Shown: positions 25,471-34,373, counted from the first letter of the stretch. The stretch is DNA of 64,000 nucleotides from Blastococcus sp. URHD0036 (GCF_000701365.1 NZ_JNIK01000011.1:465095-529094), one strand, 5' to 3'. The notes: generated by a model not told the origin, from the letters alone. Numbers and translations: made by a program.

Positions 25471-26604
25471 TCAGCCGATCGGCACGGTCCAGGCGTCGTA
25501 GCCGTAGACCCAGTCGGCGTTGCCGGCGACCTTCAGCCACTCGTTGCCGCGCGAGCCGACCTGCACGTCGGCGGTGCGCTGCCGGCGGGCAGCCTCGTAC
25601 ACCCGCAGTGCGGCGGCGGCGTCCGCCGGCTCGTGCGCGGCCAGCGCGCGGGCGAGCACGACGGCGTCCTCGATCGCCATGCCGGCCCCCTGGGCCATGA
25701 ACGGCATCATCGGGTGGCAGGCGTCGCCGAGCAGCGTGCGCGTCCCGACCGACCACCGCGGCAGCGGGTCGCGGACATAGAGCGCCGACTTGAGCACCGC
25801 GTCGCAGGCGTCCAGCAGGGCGCGAGCCTCGGGGTGGAAGGCCGCATAGGCCCGGCGGAGCTCGGCCACGTCACCGGGCGCCGTCCACGACTCCTCGCGC
25901 CACGAGTCCTGTGGGCGGGTGGCGAAGACGAAGACGTCCTCGCCGCGGTTGAGCGGGAAGGTGACGATCTGGGTGGCGGGGTCGGGGCCCCACCACTTGG
26001 TGAACGCGCCGAGGTTGGGCACGCCCTCGAGCCGCGCCGCGGGGACGACGGCGCGGTAGGCGACGACCCCGGTGAACTCCGGCTGCTCGGGGCCGAACAG
26101 CGCCTCCCGGACGACGGAGTGGATGCCGTCGGCGCCGACCAGCACGTCGACCGCCGCAGACCCGCCGTCGGCGAACTCGAGCACGGTGCGGTCGCCGTCC
26201 TCGCGCAGCGCCGAGAGCGTGCAGCCGAGCCGCAGGGCGTCGGCCGGGAGGGCAGGCACGAGTGCGTCCAGGAGGTCCGCGCGGTGGATCGTCAGCTGCG
26301 GGGAGCCGTAGCGCTGCTCGGCGGCTGCACCCATCTCCAGCCGGGAGGTCTCCTCACCGGTGTCCCAGGTGCGGCTGATCCGGTGCGAGGGCCGGGCGGC
26401 CGTCCGGCGTAGCCCCTCCCCCACGCCGAGCTGGTCGAGGGCGCGGACGGCATTGGGCGTCAGGTTGATGTCCGCACCCACCCGGCCGAGCCGCGCGGCC
26501 TGCTCGAAGACGACCGCCTCGCGGCCCAGCTGCCGCAGCGCGATGGCCGCAGCCATCCCGCCGGGTCCGCCGCCGACGATCCCGATGACCTGCTGCTCGC
26601 CCAT
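25471..26604 (-). CDS. FAD-dependent aromatic monooxygenase (salicylate / 6-hydroxynicotinate hydroxylase type)
   Basis: The 377-residue flavoprotein hydroxylates a phenolic ring using NAD(P)H and O2. It has the FAD motif GIVGGGPGGMAAAIAL, DG motif VDVLVGADGIHSVVR and GD motif TLLGDACHPMMPFMAQGAGMAIEDA. The ADINLTPNAVRALDQLG segment is typical of NicC-like and salicylate hydroxylase-like group A enzymes. ATG 26604 has GAGGGG 6 nt upstream. It is divergent from the second MarR gene and shares its promoter region, so that regulator, not the one at 7613, likely controls it. It could form the diol that the extradiol enzyme cleaves. Confidence 0.88.
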   Translation of the reverse strand: MGEQQVIGIVGGGPGGMAAAIALRQLGREAVVFEQAARLGRVGADINLTPNAVRALDQLGVGEGLRRTAARPSHRISRTWDTGEETSRLEMGAAAEQRYGSPQLTIHRADLLDALVPALPADALRLGCTLSALREDGDRTVLEFADGGSAAVDVLVGADGIHSVVREALFGPEQPEFTGVVAYRAVVPAARLEGVPNLGAFTKWWGPDPATQIVTFPLNRGEDVFVFATRPQDSWREESWTAPGDVAELRRAYAAFHPEARALLDACDAVLKSALYVRDPLPRWSVGTRTLLGDACHPMMPFMAQGAGMAIEDAVVLARALAAHEPADAAAALRVYEAARRQRTADVQVGSRGNEWLKVAGNADWVYGYDAWTVPIG

Positions 26605-26648
26605 GGGCACCCCTCGGAGCTCCTCGACGGCGGGTCGGCCGCGAGATG

Positions 26649-26662
26649 TGTAAGTTCTTACA
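26649..26662. promoter_or_regulatory. Palindrome TGTAAG-TT-CTTACA between monooxygenase and MarR genes
   Basis: Perfect 6-bp arms separated by 2 nt lie in the 106-nt divergent gap, in locally AT-rich sequence. It differs from the CTNAGCRCTNAG sites and is the likely operator of the MarR regulator at 26711 for both directions. Confidence 0.6.
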
Positions 26663-26710
26663 TTGTTAGCCCATAGTCATCTTTGCGGCAAGGGATCTCC
26701 GGAGGGCGTC

Positions 26711-27220
26711 GTGGCTCAGGCATCCGACGAGGTCGACGCGGTCCTCGACAGTTGGGGGACGGCGCGGCCCGACATCGATCCGGCGAGCATCGGCGTCTTC
26801 GGCCGGATCGCGCGGCTGGACCTGATGCGGCGGGCCGCGGTGCGCCGCCTGCACGACCGGCACGGGATCACGACGGCCGCGTTCGACCTCCTCTCCCAGC
26901 TGCGCCGCGCCGGCCCCCCGCACCGGCGGACGATCGGGGAACTGGCCGAGGCCACTCTGCTCACCTCGGCCGCGACGACGATGCGCATCGACCGCCTCGA
27001 GGTCGAGGGCTTGGTCCGCCGGGTCCGGTCCGACGGGGATCGGCGCGTCGTCCACGCGGAGCTCACCCCCGCGGGGTTGGCGCGCATCGACGCCGTCTAC
27101 GCCGACCACATCGCGCTGGAGGACCGGCTGCTGGCGGGCCTGGACACGGCCGAGCGCGCGCAGCTGGTCGACCTGCTGCGCGCGCTCGGCCGCTCGATGA
27201 GCGGAGTCGCCGCCCCCTGA
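26711..27220 (+). CDS. MarR-family regulator, paralogue of the one at 7613
   Basis: The 169-residue protein shows DEVDAVLDSWG, VFGRIARLDLM, the HTH TIGELAEATLLTSAATTMRI and the wing RSDGDRRVVHAELTPAG. GTG 26711 has GGAGGG 5 nt upstream; an upstream start would extend it by 16 residues. It is divergent from the monooxygenase gene and likely regulates it through the palindrome at 26649. A 13-bp sequence GCGGCAAGGGATC is found at both sides of this gene (26685 and 27225), and a long hairpin follows its stop. Confidence 0.85.
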   Translation: MAQASDEVDAVLDSWGTARPDIDPASIGVFGRIARLDLMRRAAVRRLHDRHGITTAAFDLLSQLRRAGPPHRRTIGELAEATLLTSAATTMRIDRLEVEGLVRRVRSDGDRRVVHAELTPAGLARIDAVYADHIALEDRLLAGLDTAERAQLVDLLRALGRSMSGVAAP

Positions 27221-27226
27221 CCTCGC

Positions 27227-27285
27227 GGCAAGGGATCCCATGCCCACGTCCTGGCGCCGGACACGTGGGCATGGGATCCCATGCC
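27227..27285. terminator. Bidirectional hairpin terminator between convergent genes
   Basis: Arms of 23 bp with a single mismatch (27227-27249 and 27263-27285) enclose a 13-nt loop; the core GGGATCCCATGCCCACGT is perfectly complementary. It fills the 72-nt gap between the ends of the MarR gene and the MMPL gene, so it can end transcription from both sides. Each arm also contains the self-complementary GGGATCCC. Confidence 0.75.
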
Positions 27286-27292
27286 ACGCGAG

Positions 27293-29518
27293 TCAGTCGC
27301 GGGCCACCAGGACCGGCACCTCGTCGACCGGCCGCGGCGCGGGGACGGCGACCGGGACGGCGTCCTCGTGCCGCAGCTCCGGCAGCCAGCGCAGCCACCG
27401 CGGCAGGTACCAGTTCGCGTCGCCCAGCAGCCGCATCACCGCGGGCAGGAGCACCGCCCGGACCACGGTCGCGTCGAGCAGCACCGCGATCGCCAGGCCG
27501 AGCCCGACCTGCTTCATCGAGGTCATCGACAGCGTCACGAAGGTGAGGAAGACGAAGACCATGATCACCGCGGCACTGGTGACGGTCCCGGCCGAGGCCG
27601 TGATCCCCCGCGCGACCGCCGTGCGGGTGGGCAGCCCCTGGTCGTGACCCTCGCGGATCCGCCCGAGGATGAAGACGTGGTAGTCCATCGACAGGCCGAA
27701 CAGGATCACGAAGAGGAACAGCGGGATCCAGTTCACGATGCCGTCGGTGCGGTCCAGGCCGATGAGGTCGGCGCCGACGCCCTCCTGGAAGACCAGCACC
27801 AGCACGCCGTACGCGGCGGCCACGCTCAGCAGGTTGAGCACGATCGCGGTGATCGCGACCGTGACCGAGCGGAACGAGACCAGGAGCAGCAGGAACGCCA
27901 GGACCAGCACGAACGCGAAGACCCACGGGGTCCGCTCGGTCATGAGGTCCTCGAACGCCACGGACTCGGCGGTGTCACCGGTGACCACAGCCGTCACCCC
28001 GTCGACCGCGCCGATCGTGGCGGGGACGACGTCCTCCTGCAGCGTCTCGAGGGCGTCCCGGGAGGCCTGCTCCTCGCCGTCGCCGACCAGCGGCACGCTG
28101 ACCACCGCGACGGTGCCGGCGTCGTTGGTCTCCACGTCGATCGGGTCGTTCATCTGGCCGCTGGCCAGGGCCTGCTCGCGCAGGTCGGCGAGCGCGGCCT
28201 GCACCTCGGGGGCGTCGACGTCGGGCGCCTGGACGACGACCTCGGCCGGTGACGGGCCGCCGGGGAACGCCTCGGTGATCCGGTTGTAGGTCTGGATGAT
28301 CGGGAGGTCCTGCGGCAGGTCGTTGACGCTCTCGTTGCGCAGGTCCATCGACAGCGCGGGGACGGCGAGCCCGATCAGCGCCGCGCCGGCGACGAGCGCG
28401 GCGACCAGCGGACGGCGCAGCACGACGCCGAGCACCGCGGGCCAGAACCGGCCGGGCCGGCCATCACGGCGGGCCAGGAACGGGATCCGGCCCTTCATGA
28501 CCCGGTCGCCGAGCCACGCCATGGTCGCCGGCAGGACGGTGAGCGAGCCGAGCACCGAGGTGGCGACGACGAGGATGGTCGCCGACCCCATGCCGGTGAA
28601 GGCGGAGAAGCCGGTCAGGAACATGCCGGCCATCGCGACGACGACCGTGATGCCGGAGATCAGCACCGACCGGCCGGAGGTGGCGGCGGCGATGTCGAGG
28701 GCGTCGACCGGGCCGGCGCCCTTCGCCCGCTCCTCGCGCTCGCGCTTGAGGTAGAAGAGCGAGTAGTCGACGCCGACGGCCAGGCCGATGAGCAGCATGA
28801 CGATCTGCGCGCTGTCGTCGACGTGCCAGACGTGGCTGGTCAGGCTGAGCAGCCCGAGCGCGGCGATGAAGGCGCTGAGGGCGAACAGCAGCGGCACGAC
28901 GGCGGCCACGACGGCGCCGAAGGTCAGCAGCAGGACGAGCAGCGTGATGGGGATCGACAGCAGCTCGGCGCGGGAGAAGTCGTCGGCGAGGGTGTCGCCG
29001 ATCGCGACGTCGGCGCTGGTGTCGCCGAACTGCTCGATGCGGACGTCGCCGTGGTCGGCGGCGACCGCCGCGACCGCGTCCTGGATCGGCGCGAGCCGCT
29101 CGTCGGCCGTCTCGGGGTCACCGGTGATGTCGAGGGTGACCAGCGCGGATCGGCCGTCCTCGGAGACCAGCGGCGCCCCGTCGAGCGGGCTGACGACGTT
29201 GGTGGCCTCGGGGGTGGCGCGCAGGGCGGCCACGAGGTCGGCGAGGGCGGCGTCGGAGGCGGCCTGGGGGACGTCGGCGTCCCGCTGGACGAGGACCATC
29301 TCCGCGGCCGGGTCCTCCCAGCCGTTGTCGTCGAGGATCTGCTGCGCCTGCCGGGACGAGCCGAGGCTGTCCTCGCTGTCGGTGACCTCGCCCTGGGGGA
29401 CGAGCGCACCGACGGCGAGGGCAGCCAGGACGAAGGCCAGCCAGCCCAGGATCGCGGTCTTGCGGTGCCGGGCGCTCCACCGCCCGACCCGTCCGGCGAG
29501 GTTGCCCGATCTCTGCAT
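27293..29518 (-). CDS. MMPL/RND-family membrane exporter
   Basis: The 741-residue membrane protein has the duplicated layout of MMPL proteins: one helix, a periplasmic-side domain of about 150 residues, five helices, then the same again. The conserved Asp-Tyr pairs that carry protons are visible as GVDYSLF and SMDYHVFI in the two helix bundles. It likely exports lipids, polyketides or toxic compounds using the proton gradient. The C-terminal tail is short and Pro/Val-rich. A short palindrome upstream (29608-29625) may be its operator. Cargo unknown. Confidence 0.88.
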   Translation of the reverse strand: MQRSGNLAGRVGRWSARHRKTAILGWLAFVLAALAVGALVPQGEVTDSEDSLGSSRQAQQILDDNGWEDPAAEMVLVQRDADVPQAASDAALADLVAALRATPEATNVVSPLDGAPLVSEDGRSALVTLDITGDPETADERLAPIQDAVAAVAADHGDVRIEQFGDTSADVAIGDTLADDFSRAELLSIPITLLVLLLTFGAVVAAVVPLLFALSAFIAALGLLSLTSHVWHVDDSAQIVMLLIGLAVGVDYSLFYLKREREERAKGAGPVDALDIAAATSGRSVLISGITVVVAMAGMFLTGFSAFTGMGSATILVVATSVLGSLTVLPATMAWLGDRVMKGRIPFLARRDGRPGRFWPAVLGVVLRRPLVAALVAGAALIGLAVPALSMDLRNESVNDLPQDLPIIQTYNRITEAFPGGPSPAEVVVQAPDVDAPEVQAALADLREQALASGQMNDPIDVETNDAGTVAVVSVPLVGDGEEQASRDALETLQEDVVPATIGAVDGVTAVVTGDTAESVAFEDLMTERTPWVFAFVLVLAFLLLLVSFRSVTVAITAIVLNLLSVAAAYGVLVLVFQEGVGADLIGLDRTDGIVNWIPLFLFVILFGLSMDYHVFILGRIREGHDQGLPTRTAVARGITASAGTVTSAAVIMVFVFLTFVTLSMTSMKQVGLGLAIAVLLDATVVRAVLLPAVMRLLGDANWYLPRWLRWLPELRHEDAVPVAVPAPRPVDEVPVLVARD

Positions 29519-29930
29519 GGCCGTCTCCTGTCTGGGGTGCGGGATCTTCCGCCCTGAATCTGCTGGTCACGGGCGCGCGGACCCATCCCGCCAGCTGGCG
29601 GAGACGGTGTCGGGCCAGCCCGACAACCTCCGGACCGCGCGCCGCGACGAGCCTGTCGACGGGACAGCCGCTCGCCCATCGGGGAGTGCCCCCATCCGTC
29701 CCTGGTCCTGCGCCGCGGGGGCTGGGGGTCTCCCCTCGGGTGGGCCCGTGCGGGGACGGCGGGCGAGGAGCCGCCGGCGACGTTCGTGTGACGGGTGTGA
29801 CGGAAGGGGCTGAGCTGGCGATCAGCCAACTAGTTCGTGACGCATTACAGCGGTGTGATTACCGTCTGCCCCCGAAAGTTCTGGTATCCGGCGTCCGGCC
29901 AGGAGACAGGATCGAGAGGACGTACGGCGA
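29519..29930. other. 412-nt divergent gap with a palindrome and an AT-richer promoter region
   Basis: No convincing gene is present. TGTCGGGC-CA-GCCCGACA (29608-29625) is an 18-bp palindrome 90 nt before the MMPL gene and may be an operator. The stretch from about 29825 to 29885 (…CAACTAGTTCGTGACGCATT…) is much less GC-rich than its surroundings and is the likely promoter of the beta-helix gene. Confidence 0.4.
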
Positions 29931-31721
29931 GTGTCGACGACAGCACCCCCCCGGCCCAGCCGCCGGGATGTGGACCCCGTGCGCAACACCACCTCGCGGG
30001 CCAGCGTCCGCCGGGCGCAGACCCGCCGACGCAGGAGCCGGCTCATCTCCCTGGTGCTGGCCACCCTCACGGTCCTGGGTGGGGCGTCCTTCCTGGTCAC
30101 GCGGATGGACCCGGCGGACGACGGCGGGACCAGCGTGTCGGACGCCGCCCGCCACCGCGCATGGTCGGGGGCACGCGCGACGCGCCCCCACGCCCCCCGC
30201 GCCGGCAGCGTGGTCACCGCTCAGCCGCCGGCCACAGCACCGCCGGCGACGGCCTCCGAACCGGCTCCCGCGTCGCCTCCGCCTGCGCCCGCGTCGGCGC
30301 CGTCCAGCAGCAGCAGCCCGCCGCCGGCACCGGCCGCGGCCCCTGCGCCGACCGGTGTCAGCGTGGCCACTTACGGCGCCCGCGGTGACGGCCGGACCGA
30401 TGACGCCCCGGCGATCCGGGCGGCCCTCGCGGCCAATCAGCACGTCTACATCCCGGCCGGGAGGTACGTGCTCCGGACGTTCGAGAGCCCGCGGCAGACA
30501 CGGCTGAACGCCGACTTCATGTTCTCGCTGCGCAGCGGCCAGACGGTGACCGCAGACCCGGGCGCCGTCCTCACCTTCGCCGACGGCATCATCGCGGGCT
30601 CGCCCACGCTGTGGGGCGGCAACCTCTTCATGATCGACGGCGCGTCGGACGTGACCATCTCCGGCGGCACCTGGGACTTCAACGGCGCCAACAACCTCGT
30701 CCCGGCCGGCCGCACGATCACCGGCTACGGCGTCTACACCTACGGCGCCAGCCACATCGCCGTCCGTGACCTGACGATGCGCAACACCCCGGGGCAGAAC
30801 TACATCGTCATGCAGAACCGCGGCGACGACTTCCGCGTGGACAACTCCACCTTCCTCAACGGCGGCACCTCCCTGTCGGCCAACCGCGAGCAGGTCGACT
30901 TCTCGGCGATGTACTTCACCGGGTCGAACGTGGTGGTGGACCGCGTCCACATCTCCCATGACCGGCTGCCGTGGTTCTACAGCGGGGGCATCGAGCTGCA
31001 CGGGACCCACAACGCCGTCACCAACAGCGTCATCGAGCGCAGCTGGCCGGGCGTCTACGTCGGGCCCGACGTCACGTCCGGGCTCGAGGTCATGGAGAAC
31101 ACCGTGGTCACCGGCAACCAGTTCCTCGACGCCGGCCGCGCGCTGATCTTCCACGCCGGCGGCACCGGCGCGATCGACGGCGTCGACTTCTCGGGGAACA
31201 CGGTGCGGATGACGTCGTTCCCCGAGCTGGGCGCCGGCCGGGGCATCGACCAGGACAGCCCGCCGGACGGCGACTGGACCTACCACCACATCATCACGGA
31301 GCTCTCGGTCCGCGACAACGACTTCTACGACACCGACGGACGCAGCGACGCCGGCATCCGCCTGTCGCAGATCCACAGCGGGGTCATCCAGCAGAACCGC
31401 TTCCACGACATGTCCAGCGCCGTCTTCCAGCTGGGCGGCTCGCCGTGGGACACGCGGGACGTCGCGTTCACCGACAACAGCGCCACCTGGGTGGGCAGCA
31501 CCGGCGCACCGGCGATCGCCCTGAGCTTCGAGAGCTACGCGGCCTCGGGCATCCGGGTCGACGGCAACCGGATCACCCGGACCGCCGGCAGCGGTTCGGC
31601 CTGTGCGGTCTACCTCGAAGGCGGGGCCGTCGGGTCGCCGACGGTCGCCGGCAACACCTTCGCCGGGATCGGGCTGCCGACGTGCGGGCCGTCCATGGGC
31701 AGCCTCGCCTTCGCGCCCTGA
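29931..31721 (+). CDS. Exported right-handed beta-helix protein (pectate-lyase-like fold)
   Basis: The 596-residue protein has a basic N-terminus, one hydrophobic helix (about residue 35-55), a long Ala/Pro/Ser linker, then a beta-helix. The helix opens with the pectate-lyase-3 signature ATYGARGDGRTDDAPAIRAAL and continues with repeated N-G-N-x-I/F turns (FLNGGTSLSANREQVDFSAM, TGNQFLDAGRAL). It is likely surface-exposed and may bind, cleave or epimerise a polysaccharide. No catalytic triad can be assigned. It is a paralogue of the protein at 48583 in the polysaccharide locus. GTG 29931 follows GAGAGGA. A strong terminator follows. Confidence 0.8.
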   Translation: MSTTAPPRPSRRDVDPVRNTTSRASVRRAQTRRRRSRLISLVLATLTVLGGASFLVTRMDPADDGGTSVSDAARHRAWSGARATRPHAPRAGSVVTAQPPATAPPATASEPAPASPPPAPASAPSSSSSPPPAPAAAPAPTGVSVATYGARGDGRTDDAPAIRAALAANQHVYIPAGRYVLRTFESPRQTRLNADFMFSLRSGQTVTADPGAVLTFADGIIAGSPTLWGGNLFMIDGASDVTISGGTWDFNGANNLVPAGRTITGYGVYTYGASHIAVRDLTMRNTPGQNYIVMQNRGDDFRVDNSTFLNGGTSLSANREQVDFSAMYFTGSNVVVDRVHISHDRLPWFYSGGIELHGTHNAVTNSVIERSWPGVYVGPDVTSGLEVMENTVVTGNQFLDAGRALIFHAGGTGAIDGVDFSGNTVRMTSFPELGAGRGIDQDSPPDGDWTYHHIITELSVRDNDFYDTDGRSDAGIRLSQIHSGVIQQNRFHDMSSAVFQLGGSPWDTRDVAFTDNSATWVGSTGAPAIALSFESYAASGIRVDGNRITRTAGSGSACAVYLEGGAVGSPTVAGNTFAGIGLPTCGPSMGSLAFAP

Positions 31722-31735
31722 GCTCGGCCGTCGGA

Positions 31736-31777
31736 CGACCGGCGCCCCCGGATGCGTTGTCCCGGGGGCGCCGGTCG
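31736..31777 (+). terminator. Strong GC-rich hairpin terminator
   Basis: CGACCGGCGCCCCCGG (31736-31751) pairs perfectly over 16 bp with 31762-31777 around a 10-nt loop, starting 15 nt after the beta-helix stop codon. The rest of the gap to the tRNA genes (31778-32042) shows no gene. Confidence 0.8.
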
Positions 31778-32042
31778 TGACCGGCGGCTCGAAGGCCCGT
31801 GGCGCTACGGTGCAGGTTGCCCGCCATGCCCGGCCCGTCGAGGTCGCGAACGGCCGTCACCGGTCGACCACGGGAGCCGGCGGGCGGGCCATGCCTCCCG
31901 GCCCTTCCGGGCGCCCGCCGCGGGTGAGGCCATGGGTTCCGGCGGGCACGCTCTCCGTCGCGAGGCTCGTGTGGTCCCGGAGACGAATCTGCCGCGCCTC
32001 CCCCGTCGGGGCGGCGCGGCAGATCGGTGTCTCAACCAGACG

Positions 32043-32115
32043 TGCACCCGAAGGGACTCGAACCCCTAACCTTCTGATCCGTAGTCAGATGCTCTATCCG
32101 TTGAGCTACGGGTGC
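32043..32115 (-). tRNA. tRNA-Arg (anticodon ACG)
   Basis: A 73-nt cloverleaf on the minus strand: acceptor GCACCCG/CGGGTGC with discriminator A, D-arm GCTCAACGGATAGAGC, anticodon loop CTACGGA giving ACG, and T-arm GGTTCGAGTCCC. The CCA end is not encoded. Confidence 0.95.
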
Positions 32116-32135
32116 CTGTGTTCAGTTGTGTCGCG

Positions 32136-32224
32136 CGGAGGCTCCGGGATTTGAACCCGGGATGGGGATTAACCCAAACCGCATTAGCAGTGCGGCGCCA
32201 TAGACCGGACTAGGCGAAGCCTCC
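32136..32224 (-). tRNA. tRNA-Ser (anticodon GCT)
   Basis: An 89-nt minus-strand tRNA with acceptor GGAGGCT/AGCCTCC, anticodon loop CTGCTAA giving GCT (reads AGC/AGT), a long variable arm typical of tRNA-Ser and T-loop GTTCAAATC. It lies 20 nt upstream of tRNA-Arg in the same direction. Confidence 0.95.
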
Positions 32225-32296
32225 CGGGGTCCGAGTCCCCTCGGAACCACCGGGGAAGAGACTACCAGCGGCCCGACAGCTCCTCGCAGGCCCCCG

Positions 32297-33502
32297 TCAG
32301 GCCGCGAGCCGCTCCCGCGACACGGCGGGGACGACGACGCGGCGACCCGGCACCAGCGTCACCGCGACCGCCACCGCGGCCCCGGCGACCGCGAGCACCA
32401 GGGCCCCGGGCACACCGGCGGACCCCTCGATCAGCGCACCACCCAGCGCCGCACCGACCGCCGAGGCCCCCACCGTGACCGTCGACAGCCAGGTGAACGC
32501 CTCGGTGGTGGCCTGCGCCGGGGCGATCGACCCCACCAGCGAGTTCTGCACCGTCAGCGTCGGCGCGACCACCGAGCCGCCGAGGAACAGCAGCAGACCG
32601 AGCACCCACGGGCTGGAGACGGCGGCCAGCGGTGCGAGGCCGATGGTCGTGCCGAGCAGCAACCAACGGTACTGGCGGGGCAGCGAGGCACTGAGCACGC
32701 GCGCGCCGAACCAGAGCCCTCCGGCGACCGAACCGAGCGACCAGACGGCCAGCAGCACGCCGGACATGCCGGGCGAGCCGGCGTCCTGGGCGAACGCCGG
32801 GACGGCGACCTCGATCGCGCCGAAGCCGACCATGAGCGCGGCGCCGCTGATCAGCACCCGCGGCATCCCGGGGGCGCGCACCGTGGAGAAGACGCCGGAC
32901 TGCACGTGCGGTGCCGGCTCCCAGGCGCGCATCGCACGCGAGGTGGCGATCGACACGGCCCCGGCGACGGCGAGCAGCCCCGCCGTCCCCACGGCGACGG
33001 CCGGTGCAGCCAGCACCGCGAGCGCGGCCACGACCGCCGGGCCGACGACGAAGACGAGTTCGGTGGTCGTGGCGTCGAGCGCGAAGGCGGTCTGGCGCAC
33101 CCGCGGGTCGGTGCGCGACCACAGCGCCCGCACCGTGCCGCTGACCAGCGGCGTCGCGGCGCCGGCCGCGGCGGACGCCGCGACGACGACCGGTGCCGGC
33201 GCGCCGGCGAGGACGACGGCGACGAGGACGGCGAGCAGCAGCGGGTAGACGACCGCCTGCGCGAGCAGGATCGGACGCGGCGAGCGGCGGTCGGCGAGAC
33301 GACCGAGGACCGGCGCCATGCCCGCCATCGCGATGCCGAGCGTGGCCGACGCGAGGCCCGCCACCGCGTAGGACCCGGTTCGCTCCTGCACCATGAGCAG
33401 CAGCGCCAGAGGCACCATCGCGGAGGGCAGACGGCCGACGAAGCCGCCGACCAGGAGGGCCGGGGCGGACGGCAGCCGCCAGACGGAGAGGTACGCACGC
33501 AC
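32297..33502 (-). CDS. Major facilitator superfamily transporter
   Basis: The 401-residue membrane protein has about twelve helices. The first cytoplasmic loop LGRLADRRSPRP is the MFS loop 2-3 motif (G-x-x-x-D-R), and the second half begins after a longer central loop (RAWEPAPHVQSGVF). It probably exports drugs or small metabolites. GTG 33502 is the likely start; no strong ribosome site is seen. It is divergent from a CGNR-type regulator only 96 nt away, a common pairing for exporters and their control genes. Confidence 0.85.
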   Translation of the reverse strand: MRAYLSVWRLPSAPALLVGGFVGRLPSAMVPLALLLMVQERTGSYAVAGLASATLGIAMAGMAPVLGRLADRRSPRPILLAQAVVYPLLLAVLVAVVLAGAPAPVVVAASAAAGAATPLVSGTVRALWSRTDPRVRQTAFALDATTTELVFVVGPAVVAALAVLAAPAVAVGTAGLLAVAGAVSIATSRAMRAWEPAPHVQSGVFSTVRAPGMPRVLISGAALMVGFGAIEVAVPAFAQDAGSPGMSGVLLAVWSLGSVAGGLWFGARVLSASLPRQYRWLLLGTTIGLAPLAAVSSPWVLGLLLFLGGSVVAPTLTVQNSLVGSIAPAQATTEAFTWLSTVTVGASAVGAALGGALIEGSAGVPGALVLAVAGAAVAVAVTLVPGRRVVVPAVSRERLAA

Positions 33503-33598
33503 GGTGGAGCTCGTTTCAGGAGTTCGAGGAAGATGTAGGCGGTCATTCGACGTTGACCACCTACGAGCCACGGTATCGAGACAGGGGTAGGGAGTCAA

Positions 33599-34129
33599 AT
33601 GAACTATGACACCTACGCGTCGAACGCCGTCGAGCTGGCCATCGACCTGGCCAACACCGACCGCGACGTCGAGTCGTGGGCGCCGGACTTCCTCCGCGCA
33701 CACCACGAGTGGTTCTCCCCCGGCGCCGTCCTCGAGTTCGACGCCGGCGAGGCCCGGGCCGCCGCCGAGACCGCCGACCTCGTGCGCGCCGTCGCCCTGG
33801 CGCAGAGCCCGGCCGAGGTCCTCGACGGCCTGAACGCGCTGCTGACCCGCGCCCGTCCGCAGCCGTACGCCACCGATCACGACGGCGACCTGCACTTGCA
33901 CTACACGCCCGACGACGCCCCGGTGCTCGACCAGATGACGACCACGGTGGCCATGGGCCTGTCGCAGGTGGTGACCCAGCACGGGTGGCAGCGGCTCGGG
34001 GTCTGCTCGGCGGAGGGGTGCGACGACGTGTACGTGGACACCTCCCGCAACGCCAGTCGGCGCTACTGCTCCAACACCTGCGCGAGCCGGTCGACCGTCG
34101 CCGCCTACCGCGCGCGCCGCAAGGCCTGA
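33599..34129 (+). CDS. ABATE/CGNR zinc-finger transcriptional regulator
   Basis: The 176-residue protein has an N-terminal ABATE-type domain (YASNAVELAIDLANTD) and a C-terminal treble-clef finger, CSAEGC ... YCSNTCASR, followed by a basic YRARRKA tail. These proteins are stress-linked regulators that bind DNA through the finger. The canonical C-G-N-R reads C-S-N-T here. ATG 33599 has AGGGAG 6 nt upstream. Divergent placement suggests it controls the MFS transporter. Confidence 0.85.
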   Translation: MNYDTYASNAVELAIDLANTDRDVESWAPDFLRAHHEWFSPGAVLEFDAGEARAAAETADLVRAVALAQSPAEVLDGLNALLTRARPQPYATDHDGDLHLHYTPDDAPVLDQMTTTVAMGLSQVVTQHGWQRLGVCSAEGCDDVYVDTSRNASRRYCSNTCASRSTVAAYRARRKA

Positions 34130-34220
34130 ACGGGTGACTCCTGGTCGGAGAGGTTTGGGCAGCCCGGCCGCTGCCTAGTGACCACCTCCGCGGGGCCCCC
34201 TCTCAGCATCGGAGAACACC

Positions 34221-34364
34221 ATGGACCTGCTCCTCTGGATCCTCGCCGTCGTCCTCGTCGTCTCCGGCATCGTGGCGATCGTCCGCAAGCAGTTGCTCTG
34301 GGGCATCGTGCTGATCGTCGTCGGGCTGCTCGTCGGCCCCGGCGGGGTGAGCGTCTTCAACTAG
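34221..34364 (+). CDS. GPGG-motif small membrane protein
   Basis: A 47-residue protein, MDLLLWILAVVLVVSGIVA..., with two short hydrophobic helices, a basic RK turn between them and the C-terminal GPGGVSVFN that names the family. Function is unknown. A nearly identical copy (differing at five positions) is encoded on the other strand at 40353. ATG 34221 has GGAGAA 6 nt upstream. Its TAG stop appears to double as part of the -10 of the next gene. Confidence 0.85.
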   Translation: MDLLLWILAVVLVVSGIVAIVRKQLLWGIVLIVVGLLVGPGGVSVFN

Positions 34365-34367
34365 CGT
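34362..34367 (+). promoter_or_regulatory. -10 element TAGCGT overlapping a stop codon
   Basis: TAGCGT ends 6 nt before GTG 34374, the geometry of a leaderless promoter. The first three bases are the stop codon of the GPGG gene. Confidence 0.5.
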
Positions 34368-34373
34368 CGCCGC

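Noticed and set aside
32043..32224. tRNA genes as a possible integration site of a mobile element
   Set aside because: No integrase, no direct repeat of a tRNA end and no foreign gene block is seen nearby.
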